This document shows, in pieces, positions 1-6,640 of a stretch of 12,432 nt of DNA (its first letter is position 1; every line of letters begins with the position of its first letter). The position numbers and the translations under genes were made by a program. The stretch spans positions 1 to 12,432 of the forward strand of contig JBDRGC010000301.1 in assembly GCA_043818215.1 (NCBI GenBank), read 5' to 3'. The notes under the pieces are model-generated. The model saw only the letters and a list, made by a program, of their open reading frames with translations. It was not told the origin of the DNA and did no database searches. This DNA is from JBDRGC01 sp043818215. Lineage in GTDB: Bacteria; Chloroflexota; Anaerolineae; Anaerolineales; UBA11858.

Positions 1-102
1 GGCGCAGTCGTACATGTGCCCATGGAAGTCGAGGATAGGGCAATCGGAGAGGCGGCCGTGCTGCCAGAAGCGCTGTGCGAGTTCGGACGTGCTGTTGATC
101 AC
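1..102 (-). CDS. Amidohydrolase-like protein, N-terminal fragment (runs off the window)
   Basis: The minus strand from a GTG at 102-100 encodes 34 residues, open to the window edge. Residues 21-29 read CPILDFHGH, followed by MYDCA. The D-x-H-x-H pattern just after a short lead is typical of the first beta strand of metal-dependent amidohydrolases (TIM-barrel family), where the two histidines bind the active-site metal. A GGGAGG Shine-Dalgarno sits about 8 nt upstream of the GTG, which supports this start. The gene points away from the neighbouring secreted-protein gene's start and follows it in the same direction after 43 nt, so the two could share a transcript. Only the N-terminus is visible, so substrate and reaction cannot be stated; the family call rests on one motif. 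Confidence 0.6.
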   Translation of the reverse strand, partial: MINSTSELAQRFWQHGRLSDCPILDFHGHMYDCA

Positions 103-145
103 AGTGATACCTCCCCGAGAATGCGGTCCAGATTGCTTTCAGAAT

Positions 146-793
146 TCATTGTCTCAGTGTTCTGCGAACGGAGGCATACAGGCCGATTAGCAGGAATGCC
201 GCCAACACTCCGGCCGTGCCGCGCAGCAAGCTGTTGGAGATGTCGTTCGATGAGATTTCGATGGGATTGGTGGACAGGGGTGTTGGTGTGATTGGAATGG
301 GCGTCTTCGTTGGCGATGCTGTGATCGTTGGTGTTGACGTGGCCTGGGGAGTCAGGGTGTAGGGAGTGGGAGTCAGAGTTGGGGTGGGGGTGTCTGTCTC
401 GATGGGGGAGTAGTTCCGCACCCGTAAATCCGGGACGGTGAAATGGGTCTGCCGGCCACCCTCAAGGTAGACTGTCAACCTCAGGTTATAGACCCCGTCG
501 GACAGGGTAGTTGTATCCCATTGGGTGAGGGTGTCGTTACTAACTGATTCTGCACTTTCAAAAATGAAGAACCAGGTTCCGGTGGTGTCATTGGCATAAC
601 CGAAAGTGATTTCCCAGGATTGGAATCCATCTACAACGGTGTTCCCGATGATGGTGATAATGCCTTGCAGCGCGTCTCCCGCTGAGTGAGATGTGATTTC
701 TACCTGGGTATGCGTTTCATCTTGCGCGCTGGCCTGAGGTGCCGGTGCAAGGGACATTATAAGCAGAGTAAGGGATAATATTATGCGGCGCAT
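146..793 (-). CDS. Secreted, membrane-anchored surface protein with Ig-like domain and Pro/Thr-rich stalk
   Basis: This 215-residue protein begins MRRIILSLTLL with a hydrophobic core ending in an AxA site (ASA|QDE, about residue 23), a clear Sec signal peptide. Residues 32-127 look like a beta-rich Ig-like domain: a DALQGIITIIGNT segment, a QSWEITFGYAND segment, then QWDTTTLSDGVYNLRLTVYL. This layout resembles the extracellular modules common in Chloroflexota surface proteins. Residues 130-176 are a Thr/Pro-rich linker, and about 189-208 form one transmembrane helix followed by a short basic tail, so the protein probably stands on the outer face of the cytoplasmic membrane. An in-frame ATG at 814 exists, but the ATG at 793 places the signal peptide at the N-terminus and fits the promoter-like hexamers upstream. 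There are no cysteines. No enzymatic motif is seen; a binding or structural role is inference. Confidence 0.7.
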   Translation of the reverse strand: MRRIILSLTLLIMSLAPAPQASAQDETHTQVEITSHSAGDALQGIITIIGNTVVDGFQSWEITFGYANDTTGTWFFIFESAESVSNDTLTQWDTTTLSDGVYNLRLTVYLEGGRQTHFTVPDLRVRNYSPIETDTPTPTLTPTPYTLTPQATSTPTITASPTKTPIPITPTPLSTNPIEISSNDISNSLLRGTAGVLAAFLLIGLYASVRRTLRQ

Positions 794-804
794 GACAACT
801 TTCC

Positions 805-833
805 AGTTTAACATGGAGGCAAGATGCGGTCAA
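805..833 (-). promoter_or_regulatory. Possible sigma-70-type promoter for the secreted protein gene
   Basis: On the minus strand TTGACC (833-828) and TAAACT (810-805) are 17 nt apart. Transcription would start around 798, only a few bases from the ATG at 793, giving a nearly leaderless message and leaving the alternative ATG at 814 outside the transcript. The -10 matches the consensus at only four of six positions, so this is a weak call. Confidence 0.3.
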
Positions 834-910
834 CTGGCATTTGTGGAATAATTGTGGTAAACTCCGAAAGTCGATTTTCTCCAGCCTTTACGATATGGAG
901 GGTAGCTATT

Positions 911-1285
911 ATGGCAATGTCACGCACAGAACAAATGGTAAACCGCCTACGCTTGATGCAGGCCGCCTCACCGGAAATCGAAGCCTCGGCTGTTGTTTCA
1001 GTGGACGGATTGATTATGGCATCAGCCCTGCCAACAGAGGTCGAGGAGGATCGCGTCTCCGCGATGTCGGCAGCTATGCTGAGTCTGGGTGATCGTATTG
1101 CTGAAGAGTTAGGCCGTGGAATGTTGGAACAGGTATATATCCGCGGCGATCAAGGATATGTGATCCTCACCTCGATAGGTGAAGAAGCCGTATTGACAGC
1201 CATGGCGCGAGAAGGAGCCAAGCTGGGTATGATTTTCCTGGAGATGCGTCGGGCGGCAGAGGACTTAGAACGTGTGGTTGGCTAG
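911..1285 (+). CDS. Roadblock/LC7 domain protein (MglB-like)
   Basis: This 124-residue protein is almost entirely one Roadblock/LC7 domain. An N-terminal helix (SRTEQMVNRLRLMQ) is followed by the strand ASAVVSVDGLIMASALP and a long helix (VEEDRVSAMSAAMLSLGDRIAEEL). Two strands (LEQVYIRGDQGYVILTSIG, EAVLTAMARE) and a closing C-terminal helix complete it. Roadblock proteins dimerise and in bacteria act as regulators of small Ras-like GTPases (MglB is the GAP for MglA); many Chloroflexota carry stand-alone copies of unknown partner. No GTPase gene is present in this window. The start at 911 is chosen because GGAGGG at 897-902 lies 8 nt upstream; the frame is open further upstream, but that segment does not resemble the family. 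The gene is single, divergent from the surface-protein gene, and followed at once by a strong terminator. Confidence 0.85.
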   Translation: MAMSRTEQMVNRLRLMQAASPEIEASAVVSVDGLIMASALPTEVEEDRVSAMSAAMLSLGDRIAEELGRGMLEQVYIRGDQGYVILTSIGEEAVLTAMAREGAKLGMIFLEMRRAAEDLERVVG

Positions 1286-1331
1286 TACGCCTTGTAATCC
1301 ACAGATATTCAAATCAATGGACGGAAACTCC

Positions 1332-1373
1332 GTGGGGAGGTCGCCGGTAAACGGCCCTCCCCGCTTCTTTTTT
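1332..1373 (+). terminator. Rho-independent terminator of the Roadblock gene
   Basis: GTGGGGAGG (1332-1340) pairs with CCTCCCCGC (1356-1364, one G-T wobble). Inside it GCCG (1343-1346) pairs with CGGC (1352-1355) around a GTAAA loop. A T-rich run, TTCTTTTTT, follows immediately. This is a near-textbook intrinsic terminator, 47 nt after the stop codon. Confidence 0.9.
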
Positions 1374-1374
1374 G

Positions 1375-1518
1375 TCAGTAAATCAGGAAACCAGGGAATC
1401 AGTAAATCAGTAGATCAATAGATCGGCAGATCGGTAAATCAGTAGATCGGTAGATCAGTAGACCAGTAAATCAGTAGATCAGTAGACCAGTAAATCAGTA
1501 GACCAGGAGATCGGTAGT
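1375..1518 (+). repeat. Octamer tandem array, about 18 copies of YCRGTARA
   Basis: The tract divides cleanly into 8-nt units such as TCAGTAAA, TCAGTAGA, TCGGTAGA and CCAGTAAA for about 18 copies, with variation almost wholly transitions at fixed positions. It starts right after the terminator T-run and stops about 40 nt before the next gene. An ORF across it on the minus strand (67 codons, repetitive YWSTDLLI-type product) is a by-product of the repeat and not a gene. Confidence 0.9.
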
Positions 1519-1560
1519 TAGGCAGCGCGTTAATATTCGTAGTGCAAAGGAGAGAGAATG

Positions 1561-2190
1561 ATGTCGGTAATAGAGAGATTAGCCTTTTCTCTTGGGCGAC
1601 GTGATGATGTCCCCAATCAAGAATTGGCCAGGGAATTGGCAACCACGCAGGCCGTTGACGAAATTCGCGAACTGGTTGAGAACCTGCGTAACCGTGACCG
1701 AAACATCCAGAGTGATTGCATCAAAGTCCTGTATGAAATTGGTTACATTGCTCCCGAACTGATTGCGGAATATGCGGGAGAATTCTTATCACTCTTGAGA
1801 AGCAGGAGCAATCGTTTGGTGTGGGGTGGGATGATTTCATTGTCCACAATAGCTGCATTGAATACCCCTCCACTGTATGAGCATCGCGAAGAGATAAAGC
1901 AGGCCATCGAAAAAGGATCAGTGATAACAGTAGACCGGGGTATAAAATGCCTGTCCACTGTGGCGGCGCAGAGAACTGATTATCGAGAAGAACTTTGGCC
2001 CTATTTGCTGCAACACTTGGCAAGCTGCCGCCCGAAAGATGTGCCCCAACATGCGGAAGCGATATTGGAAGCTGTAGCTGCTGAGAATAAGGCCGCGTTC
2101 ATTGAAGTTGTGAAAAGAAGAATGGAAGACATGCGCCCTTCACAGGCCAGGCGATCGAAGAAGGTAATAGCGTCAGCAGACAAGATCTGA
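1561..2190 (+). CDS. HEAT-like helical-repeat protein, function unknown
   Basis: This is a 209-residue, soluble, all-helical protein without signal peptide or membrane segment. About residues 32-62 (VDEIRELVENLRNRDRNIQ then SDCIKVLYEIG), 64-100 and 105-137 form successive helix pairs with the spacing and hydrophobic pattern of HEAT/ARM repeats. A fourth helical pair (about 142-190) and a basic tail (PSQARRSKK) follow. Such solenoids usually serve as protein-binding scaffolds; no catalytic residues are apparent. Two ATGs are adjacent (1558 and 1561); AAGGAG at 1547-1552 is 8 nt from the second and 5 nt from the first, so 1561 is preferred slightly. It lies between two repeat arrays, with an array and 196 nt before pyrG, so a shared operon with pyrG is possible but not shown. 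I do not recognise a named family. Confidence 0.7.
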   Translation: MSVIERLAFSLGRRDDVPNQELARELATTQAVDEIRELVENLRNRDRNIQSDCIKVLYEIGYIAPELIAEYAGEFLSLLRSRSNRLVWGGMISLSTIAALNTPPLYEHREEIKQAIEKGSVITVDRGIKCLSTVAAQRTDYREELWPYLLQHLASCRPKDVPQHAEAILEAVAAENKAAFIEVVKRRMEDMRPSQARRSKKVIASADKI

Positions 2191-2238
2191 GAGCAACGAT
2201 GCACCGTCCCGATAGGTAAACCAGTATCCAAACACCTG

Positions 2239-2357
2239 ATCTCCAATCTCCAATCTCCAATCTCTAATCTCCAATCTCCAATCTCTAATCTCCAATCTCC
2301 AATCTCCAATCTCTAATCTCCAATCTCCAATCTCCAATCTCTAATCTCCAATCTCCA
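2239..2357 (+). repeat. Heptamer tandem array upstream of pyrG, 17 copies of ATCTCCA/ATCTCTA
   Basis: Seventeen exact-length 7-nt units run without a break. Thirteen read ATCTCCA and four read ATCTCTA, the variant falling at units 4, 7, 11 and 15, which suggests growth by copying 3-4 unit (about 28-bp) blocks. The array ends 29 nt before the pyrG start codon. The same unit, on the opposite strand, forms the array upstream of radC. Confidence 0.95.
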
Positions 2358-2386
2358 ATCCCTGCCAATATCAGAGGCCCAAAGTC

Positions 2387-3988
2387 TTGACAAAATACAT
2401 ATTTCTCACCGGTGGTGTGCTCAGTTCTGTTGGCAAGGGTGTAACCGCGGCGGCAATTGGACGCCTGTTGAAGGAACACGGCTTCGAAGTTTCTGTGCAG
2501 AAGTTGGACCCCTATATCAACGTCGATCCCGGCACCATGAGTCCCTATCAGCATGGTGAGGTCTACGTGTTGGACGATGGCGCTGAGACCGATTTGGATT
2601 TGGGGCACTACGAACGGTTCATCGACATCAGCTTGAACCAGGTCTGCAATGTGACCACTGGGCAGGTATACGCAGAAGTGATTGCCCGAGAGCGGCGCGG
2701 CGATTATTTGGGCGGCACTATCCAGGTGATTCCGCATATCACCAACGAAATCAAACGCTGCATAAGGCTGGTTCCCAAGACAACGGGGGCGGAGGTGGTT
2801 CTGGTAGAGGTGGGCGGCACTGTTGGCGATATCGAATCCCTGCCGTTTATGGAAGCTCTGCGTCAGATGCGCAGCGACGTGGGCAGGGAGAACAGCCTTT
2901 ATATTCACGTTACCTGGATGCCTCATATCGGGGCTACCGGCGAATTGAAAACCAAGCCCACCCAACACTCGGTGCGAGAATTGCGTTCTATCGGTATTTC
3001 GCCAGATGTCATCGTAGCGCGTTCTGACTACCCTGTGGACGATGAACTATGCGACAAAATAGCCCTCTTTTGCGATGTGGAACGCCGCGCCGTGGTGCCG
3101 ATGGTCACCACAAAATTGCTTTACGAAATCCCGCTCCTGCTGGAGAAAGCTGGAGTAGGAGATTACCTCTTGGAGCGTCTGGGATTGCAATCCCGCAAGA
3201 AACCAGATTGGAGTGCGTGGGAGAAATTAGTCGCCGACGAGCGCCGTTCCAAGCCGAAGGTCAAAGTAGCCCTGGTGGGGAAATATGTCGAACTGCACGA
3301 TGCTTACATTAGCGTGCGGGAGGCCCTCCGACACGCCGGGTTGGCCGCGGGTGTGGAAGTAGAGGTGCTGTGGGTGCATTCTGCTGAATTGGAAAAAGAT
3401 CGCGGCCTGGAAATGATCCATGCCGCCGACGGCATCATCGTCCCGGGCGGGTTTGGCGAGCGCGGCACCGAAGGGAAAATCCGCGCCGCCCAATATGCCC
3501 GCGAGAACAAAATCCCATATTTAGGTTTGTGCCTGGGAATGCAGTTGATGGTTGTCGAGTTCGCCCGCCATGTGTTGGGGCTTGAGGCTGCCAATTCTAC
3601 GGAGTTTGCCCCATCCACTCCGCACCCTGTCATCGACCTGATGCCCGACCAACGCAACTTGACCGACATGGGCGGCACCATGCGATTGGGGCTGTACCCG
3701 TGTCAACTTCAACCGGGGACATTGGCAGCAGATGCTTACCGGCAGGATGTGGTGCGAGAACGCCACCGCCACCGCTTCGAGTTTGTCAATGCCTACCGTG
3801 ATATGCTGCAAGATGCCGGGATGCGTTTCTCTGGCATATCCCCCGATGGCCGACTGGTGGAGATCGCCGAATTAGCGGATCATCCCTTCATGCTGGGGAC
3901 ACAATTCCACCCCGAGTTTTTGTCCCGCCCCAACCGGCCACACCCGCTGTTTATGGCATTCATCGAGGCCGTGAAGCGTGAAGCGTGA
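2387..3988 (+). CDS. pyrG: CTP synthase (glutamine-hydrolysing)
   Basis: This 533-residue cytosolic enzyme converts UTP to CTP using ATP and ammonia released from glutamine, the last step of de novo CTP synthesis. The N-terminal synthetase domain (about 1-265) opens with the family signature TKYIFLTGGVLSSVGKG, containing the P-loop, and has VLVEVGGTVGDIES. The C-terminal class I glutamine amidotransferase domain shows the oxyanion segment PGGFGERG, the nucleophile Cys382 in LGLCLGMQ, and His508 and Glu510 in GTQFHPEF. The length matches the family norm. The start is TTG, fixed by homology; no in-frame ATG/GTG lies nearby upstream, and only a weak GAGG (2374-2377) precedes it. The last four sense codons (Lys-Arg-Glu-Ala) and the stop lie inside a heptamer repeat. 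The upstream spacer is almost all repeat, so no promoter could be assigned. Confidence 0.97.
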   Translation: MTKYIFLTGGVLSSVGKGVTAAAIGRLLKEHGFEVSVQKLDPYINVDPGTMSPYQHGEVYVLDDGAETDLDLGHYERFIDISLNQVCNVTTGQVYAEVIARERRGDYLGGTIQVIPHITNEIKRCIRLVPKTTGAEVVLVEVGGTVGDIESLPFMEALRQMRSDVGRENSLYIHVTWMPHIGATGELKTKPTQHSVRELRSIGISPDVIVARSDYPVDDELCDKIALFCDVERRAVVPMVTTKLLYEIPLLLEKAGVGDYLLERLGLQSRKKPDWSAWEKLVADERRSKPKVKVALVGKYVELHDAYISVREALRHAGLAAGVEVEVLWVHSAELEKDRGLEMIHAADGIIVPGGFGERGTEGKIRAAQYARENKIPYLGLCLGMQLMVVEFARHVLGLEAANSTEFAPSTPHPVIDLMPDQRNLTDMGGTMRLGLYPCQLQPGTLAADAYRQDVVRERHRHRFEFVNAYRDMLQDAGMRFSGISPDGRLVEIAELADHPFMLGTQFHPEFLSRPNRPHPLFMAFIEAVKREA

Positions 3989-4005
3989 AGAGTGAAGCGT
4001 GAAGC
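3971..4005 (+). repeat. Heptamer array overlapping the 3' end of pyrG (5 x GTGAAGC)
   Basis: Five 7-nt units (GTGAAGC, one GTGAAGA) begin inside pyrG. The first two and a half copies encode the C-terminal Val-Lys-Arg-Glu-Ala and provide the TGA stop at 3986-3988; the rest is non-coding. Confidence 0.85.
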
Positions 4006-4017
4006 ATGATAACAGAT

Positions 4018-4070
4018 CCTGCCTCCTGCCTCCTGCCTCCTGCCTCCTGCCTCTTGCCTCTTGCCTCCCG
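4018..4070 (+). repeat. Heptamer array between pyrG and plsC (about 7 x CCTGCCT)
   Basis: About seven and a half 7-nt units of CCTGCCT, drifting to CTTGCCT at the right end, fill the space between the convergent pyrG and plsC stops. Together with the GTGAAGC array it takes up nearly the whole 92-nt spacer, leaving no recognisable terminator hairpin for either gene. Confidence 0.9.
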
Positions 4071-4080
4071 CCCCACAAAA

Positions 4081-4770
4081 CTACCCAAATCCCTCAGGCC
4101 GCTCTGCGTAGACACCGCGCAATTCAGGCGGCAACATATCTGCAATCGCGAACATCACCCGATCAGTCAATGCCAGGGGGCCTTCATTTGGTTGTGGGTA
4201 GATGGGTTCTCCAAACGTGACACTAACCTTAGCTCGTCGTGGAAATGTTTTGAAGACCTCCTCGGTACCCGCAATAGACATAGGCACAAGGGGACAATTC
4301 GCTTTGATGGCAAAGCGGGCCGCTCCGGTTTTAGCAGATCGCAGACCGCGGCCTTTGCTGCGGGTGCCCTCTGGAAAAATGCCCAATACAAGGCCGTGTT
4401 CTAAAACTTTTTCGGCGTGGTGGATGACCCATTGGTCTTGTTTTCCTCGGTTAACGGGGAAACTACCTAGCTGGCGCAGTACCGCGGCTATGATGAAATT
4501 CTTGTGGAGTTCTGCTTTGGCAATGGCAAAGATGGGACGAGGTGTGCTAAACTGAATAGGAAAAACATCATAGCCGGTTAAGTGATTCATGACCAGTACT
4601 ACAGCTCCACTTTCCGGCAGATTCTCTGCGCCGCTAGCGCGGATATCGAGCACAAACCATAAAAGATATTTAACTAAAGCGAGAAACCCACGCCGGAATA
4701 ATGTAGCGTGAAAATAATATTTTTTCTGATCTCGAGGATCGGGTTGAATGATGTTTACATTCTCTGTCAT
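4081..4770 (-). CDS. plsC: 1-acyl-sn-glycerol-3-phosphate acyltransferase family protein
   Basis: This 229-residue protein belongs to the PlsC/AGPAT family, which adds a fatty acyl chain to lysophosphatidic acid at the inner membrane to make phosphatidic acid. Visible motifs are: the catalytic H-x4-D as NHLTGYD (His63, Asp68); motif II GSFPVNRGKQ (about 102-111); the glycerol-phosphate-binding FPEGTRSKG (132-140); and the strand VPMSIAGT (162-169). A hydrophobic N-terminal stretch (about 29-42) probably contacts the membrane. The frame is open upstream to 4896, but that extension encodes the dispersed palindrome and is not family-like. AGGAG lies 7 nt before the ATG at 4770 and only 1 nt before the ATG at 4776, so 4770 is chosen. 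The exact acyl acceptor cannot be told from sequence; the gene symbol is by family. Confidence 0.88.
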   Translation of the reverse strand: MTENVNIIQPDPRDQKKYYFHATLFRRGFLALVKYLLWFVLDIRASGAENLPESGAVVLVMNHLTGYDVFPIQFSTPRPIFAIAKAELHKNFIIAAVLRQLGSFPVNRGKQDQWVIHHAEKVLEHGLVLGIFPEGTRSKGRGLRSAKTGAARFAIKANCPLVPMSIAGTEEVFKTFPRRAKVSVTFGEPIYPQPNEGPLALTDRVMFAIADMLPPELRGVYAERPEGFG

Positions 4771-4792
4771 AGACATACTCCTATCTTGCGGG

Positions 4793-4835
4793 ACCTCCGA
4801 GGTCTCCGAAGACCTCGGAGGTCTGTTGCCCGACC
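4793..4835 (-). repeat. Dispersed palindromic element, copy 1, in the plsC leader
   Basis: ACCTCCGAGGTCT (4793-4805) and AGACCTCGGAGGT (4810-4822) form a perfect 13-bp stem with a CCGA loop. A tail TGTTGCCCGACC follows to 4835. The 26 nt at 4810-4835 are identical to 12374-12399 downstream of alaS, so this is a repeated element and not a one-off hairpin. It lies in the probable plsC mRNA leader, just ahead of the Shine-Dalgarno. Confidence 0.85.
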
Positions 4836-4866
4836 GACGCCAGACTCCCCGTCTGAGCAAAGTTGG

Positions 4867-4896
4867 ATTATACTTAACAACACGTAATAACGCCAA
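4867..4896 (-). promoter_or_regulatory. Predicted sigma-70-type promoter for plsC
   Basis: On the minus strand TTGGCG (4896-4891) and a perfect TATAAT (4872-4867) are separated by 18 nt. Transcription would begin near 4860 and give a leader of about 90 nt that contains a small CAGAC/GTCTG hairpin (4841-4856) and the 13-bp stem at 4793-4822 before the AGGAG. Confidence 0.5.
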
Positions 4897-4989
4897 TAGA
4901 CACTGGTTTCATCGATTCTCCCACATCTTCCTGATTTCGGCGATTTGTGAAATTGGTGCTATGAGCATAAAAATGTAAGTACTCAGCCA

Positions 4990-5117
4990 GCCCCCCTGAC
5001 CCCCCAAATTTTGGTGGAACCTGTGCCCCCCCAAATATTGGAGAGAACCCATGTTGCTCCCCCCAACTTTGGGGGGAACCCGTGTTGCTCCCCCCAGGAT
5101 TGGGGGGCAGGGGGGGC
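4990..5117. repeat. Nested C6/G6 palindrome block upstream of eno
   Basis: Four units, each starting with CCCCCC and spaced 27-32 nt (starts near 5000, 5027, 5059 and 5090), carry short hairpins. The best are CCCCCCAACTTTGGGGGG (5059-5076) and CCCCCC-AGGATT-GGGGGG (5090-5107). Units are joined by variants of AACCCGTGTTGCT. The ends also pair with each other: GCCCCCCTG-A-CCCCCCA (4990-5006) against TGGGGGGCAGGGGGGGC (5101-5117), with one bulged A. So small hairpins sit inside one large inverted repeat. The rest of the plsC-eno spacer (4897-4989, 5118-5152) shows no clear feature apart from the eno ribosome binding site. Confidence 0.8.
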
Positions 5118-5152
5118 GTGAGTTTCATTAAATCTAATAAACGAGGTGAAAA

Positions 5153-6451
5153 ATGGAAGCAACTATTATCGAGACTATTTTTGGACGTCAGATTCTAGAC
5201 TCGCGTGGCAACCCTACCATTGAGGTGGAAGTATCTTTGCTGGATGGCAGCTGGGGACGCGCTGCGGTGCCATCTGGGGCATCCACCGGTATCCACGAAG
5301 CCCTGGAACTCCGCGATGGCGACAAGTCCCGCTACGGCGGGAAAGGCGTGCTCAAAGCCGTGGAGAATGTCAACGGCCCGATTGCCGAGGAGCTGATTGG
5401 CTGGGATGCTGTCGAGCAGCGCGCTATCGACATGGCTCTGCTGGACTTGGACGGCACACCCAATAAATCCAAACTGGGCGCCAATGCCATTTTGGGCACC
5501 AGTCTGGCCGTGGCCAAAGCTGCCGCCAACGGGCTAGAACTCCCGCTTTACCGGTATATTGGCGGAGTTCATGCCCACGTTTTGCCCGTGCCGATGCTGA
5601 ACATTCTCAACGGAGGAGCGCACACCGGCTGGCAATCTACCGATGCTCAAGAATTTATGGTCATGCCGCTTGGAGCGACCTCCTTTGCCGAAGCCCTGCA
5701 ATGGGGTGCCGAGATTTATCATGCTCTCAAGTCGGTGTTGAAAGAGCTTGGTTATGCGACCCTGGTGGGCGATGAGGGCGGCTACGCTCCGGCTCTCAAG
5801 GCCAATGCTGAGGCCGTGGAAGTGATTCTCGAAGCCATCGGAAAAGCCGGCTTCAAGGCCGGTGAACAGGTAGCTATCGCCCTTGACCCGGCAGCCTCCG
5901 AATTTTATGAGACCGACACTGGTTTGTATAATTTGCGCACCGAAGGTAAGAAATTGACCAGCGTCGAAATGGTCGATTTTTGGCAGAATTGGGTGGATCA
6001 ATACCCCATTGTTTCCATCGAAGACGGGCTGGCGCAAGATGATTGGAGCGGTTTCCAGTTAATGACTCAGAAGATGGGCGACCGCGTCCAAATCGTGGGC
6101 GATGACCTGCTAGTGACCAACCCCGAACGCATCCGGCGCGGCATCCGGGAGAAATCTGCCAATTCTTTGCTGGTAAAGCTCAACCAGATTGGCTCCCTCA
6201 CCGAGACCATCGAGGCTGTAGAACTTTGCCACCGGGCCGGTTGGACTGCGGTCACATCCCACCGCTCCGGCGAAACCGAGGACTCAACTATCGCAGATCT
6301 GGTCGTGGCCTTGAATATGGGTCAAATCAAGTCCGGCGCCCCAGCACGCTCGGATCGAGTTGCCAAGTACAATCAATTGCTGCGCATCGAGTCCGAACTG
6401 GGCGACGAGGGCCGCTACGCTGGGTGGGATGCCCTAAATATTAAACGATAA
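5153..6451 (+). CDS. eno: Enolase (phosphopyruvate hydratase)
   Basis: This 432-residue cytosolic glycolytic enzyme interconverts 2-phosphoglycerate and phosphoenolpyruvate, Mg-dependent. The N-terminal domain has the family signature FGRQILDSRGNPTIEVEV and the flexible loop SGASTGIHEA. The TIM-barrel domain has the general acid in GDEGGYAP (Glu208), and the metal ligands in ALDPAASEFY, SIEDGL and VGDDLLVTNP. It also has the base Lys342 in LVKLNQIG and the signature SHRSGETEDSTIADL. Length is normal and no key residue is missing. The ATG at 5153 is preceded by GAGGTG (5143-5148), a usable Shine-Dalgarno. The gene stands alone with its own terminator. I found no convincing -35/-10 pair in the upstream spacer. 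Confidence 0.98.
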   Translation: MEATIIETIFGRQILDSRGNPTIEVEVSLLDGSWGRAAVPSGASTGIHEALELRDGDKSRYGGKGVLKAVENVNGPIAEELIGWDAVEQRAIDMALLDLDGTPNKSKLGANAILGTSLAVAKAAANGLELPLYRYIGGVHAHVLPVPMLNILNGGAHTGWQSTDAQEFMVMPLGATSFAEALQWGAEIYHALKSVLKELGYATLVGDEGGYAPALKANAEAVEVILEAIGKAGFKAGEQVAIALDPAASEFYETDTGLYNLRTEGKKLTSVEMVDFWQNWVDQYPIVSIEDGLAQDDWSGFQLMTQKMGDRVQIVGDDLLVTNPERIRRGIREKSANSLLVKLNQIGSLTETIEAVELCHRAGWTAVTSHRSGETEDSTIADLVVALNMGQIKSGAPARSDRVAKYNQLLRIESELGDEGRYAGWDALNIKR

Positions 6452-6512
6452 ATGATCTTTGGGCATCATCTCCACAAGTAGGGGTCATCCTTCTTTTCGA
6501 GACGAGATATGC

Positions 6513-6543
6513 AAAAGCCCCCCGGAGTTTCGGGGGGCTTTTT
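6513..6543 (+). terminator. Rho-independent terminator of eno
   Basis: AAAAGCCCCCCG (6513-6524) pairs perfectly with CGGGGGGCTTTT (6531-6542) around GAGTTT, ending in a T5 run. Because the left arm begins with A4, it could also work on the opposite strand for the gene coming from the right, although that gene's stop is 200 nt away. Confidence 0.92.
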
Positions 6544-6580
6544 GGATGTAATCGTTCAGGCCGCTGCTAAAAGTTGCTTG

Positions 6581-6628
6581 AATAGAACGCAGACACCTGC
6601 ATCCAAGTGCAGGAGTCCGCGTTCTATT
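6581..6628. repeat. 48-bp imperfect palindrome downstream of eno
   Basis: AATAGAACGC (6581-6590) pairs with GCGTTCTATT (6619-6628). Inside, GAC (6592-6594) pairs with GTC (6615-6617) and CCTGCA (6596-6601) with TGCAGG (6608-6613) around a TCCAAG loop, leaving two single mismatches. No T-run follows on either side, so it is not a standard terminator. It may be another dispersed palindromic repeat; no second copy is in this window. Confidence 0.7.
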
Positions 6629-6640
6629 TCATCAGGGGAC

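Noticed and set aside
1439..1642. 67-codon minus-strand ORF
   Set aside because: Its C-terminal half is a translation of the octamer array and its N-terminal half overlaps the HEAT-like gene in antisense.
2386..2391. TTGACA as a -35 promoter element
   Set aside because: It is formed by the pyrG start codon TTG and the Thr codon ACA with no -10 at the right distance, so it is coincidental.
2285..2968. 227-codon minus-strand ORF over the start of pyrG
   Set aside because: It is antisense to a confidently identified gene and ends in repetitive GDWRLEI from the heptamer array; an open frame by codon bias only.
4771..4896. 42-residue N-terminal extension of the PlsC protein
   Set aside because: It would encode the dispersed palindrome and the promoter TATAAT, has no ribosome binding site, and is unlike the family; the ATG at 4770 has AGGAG at proper spacing.
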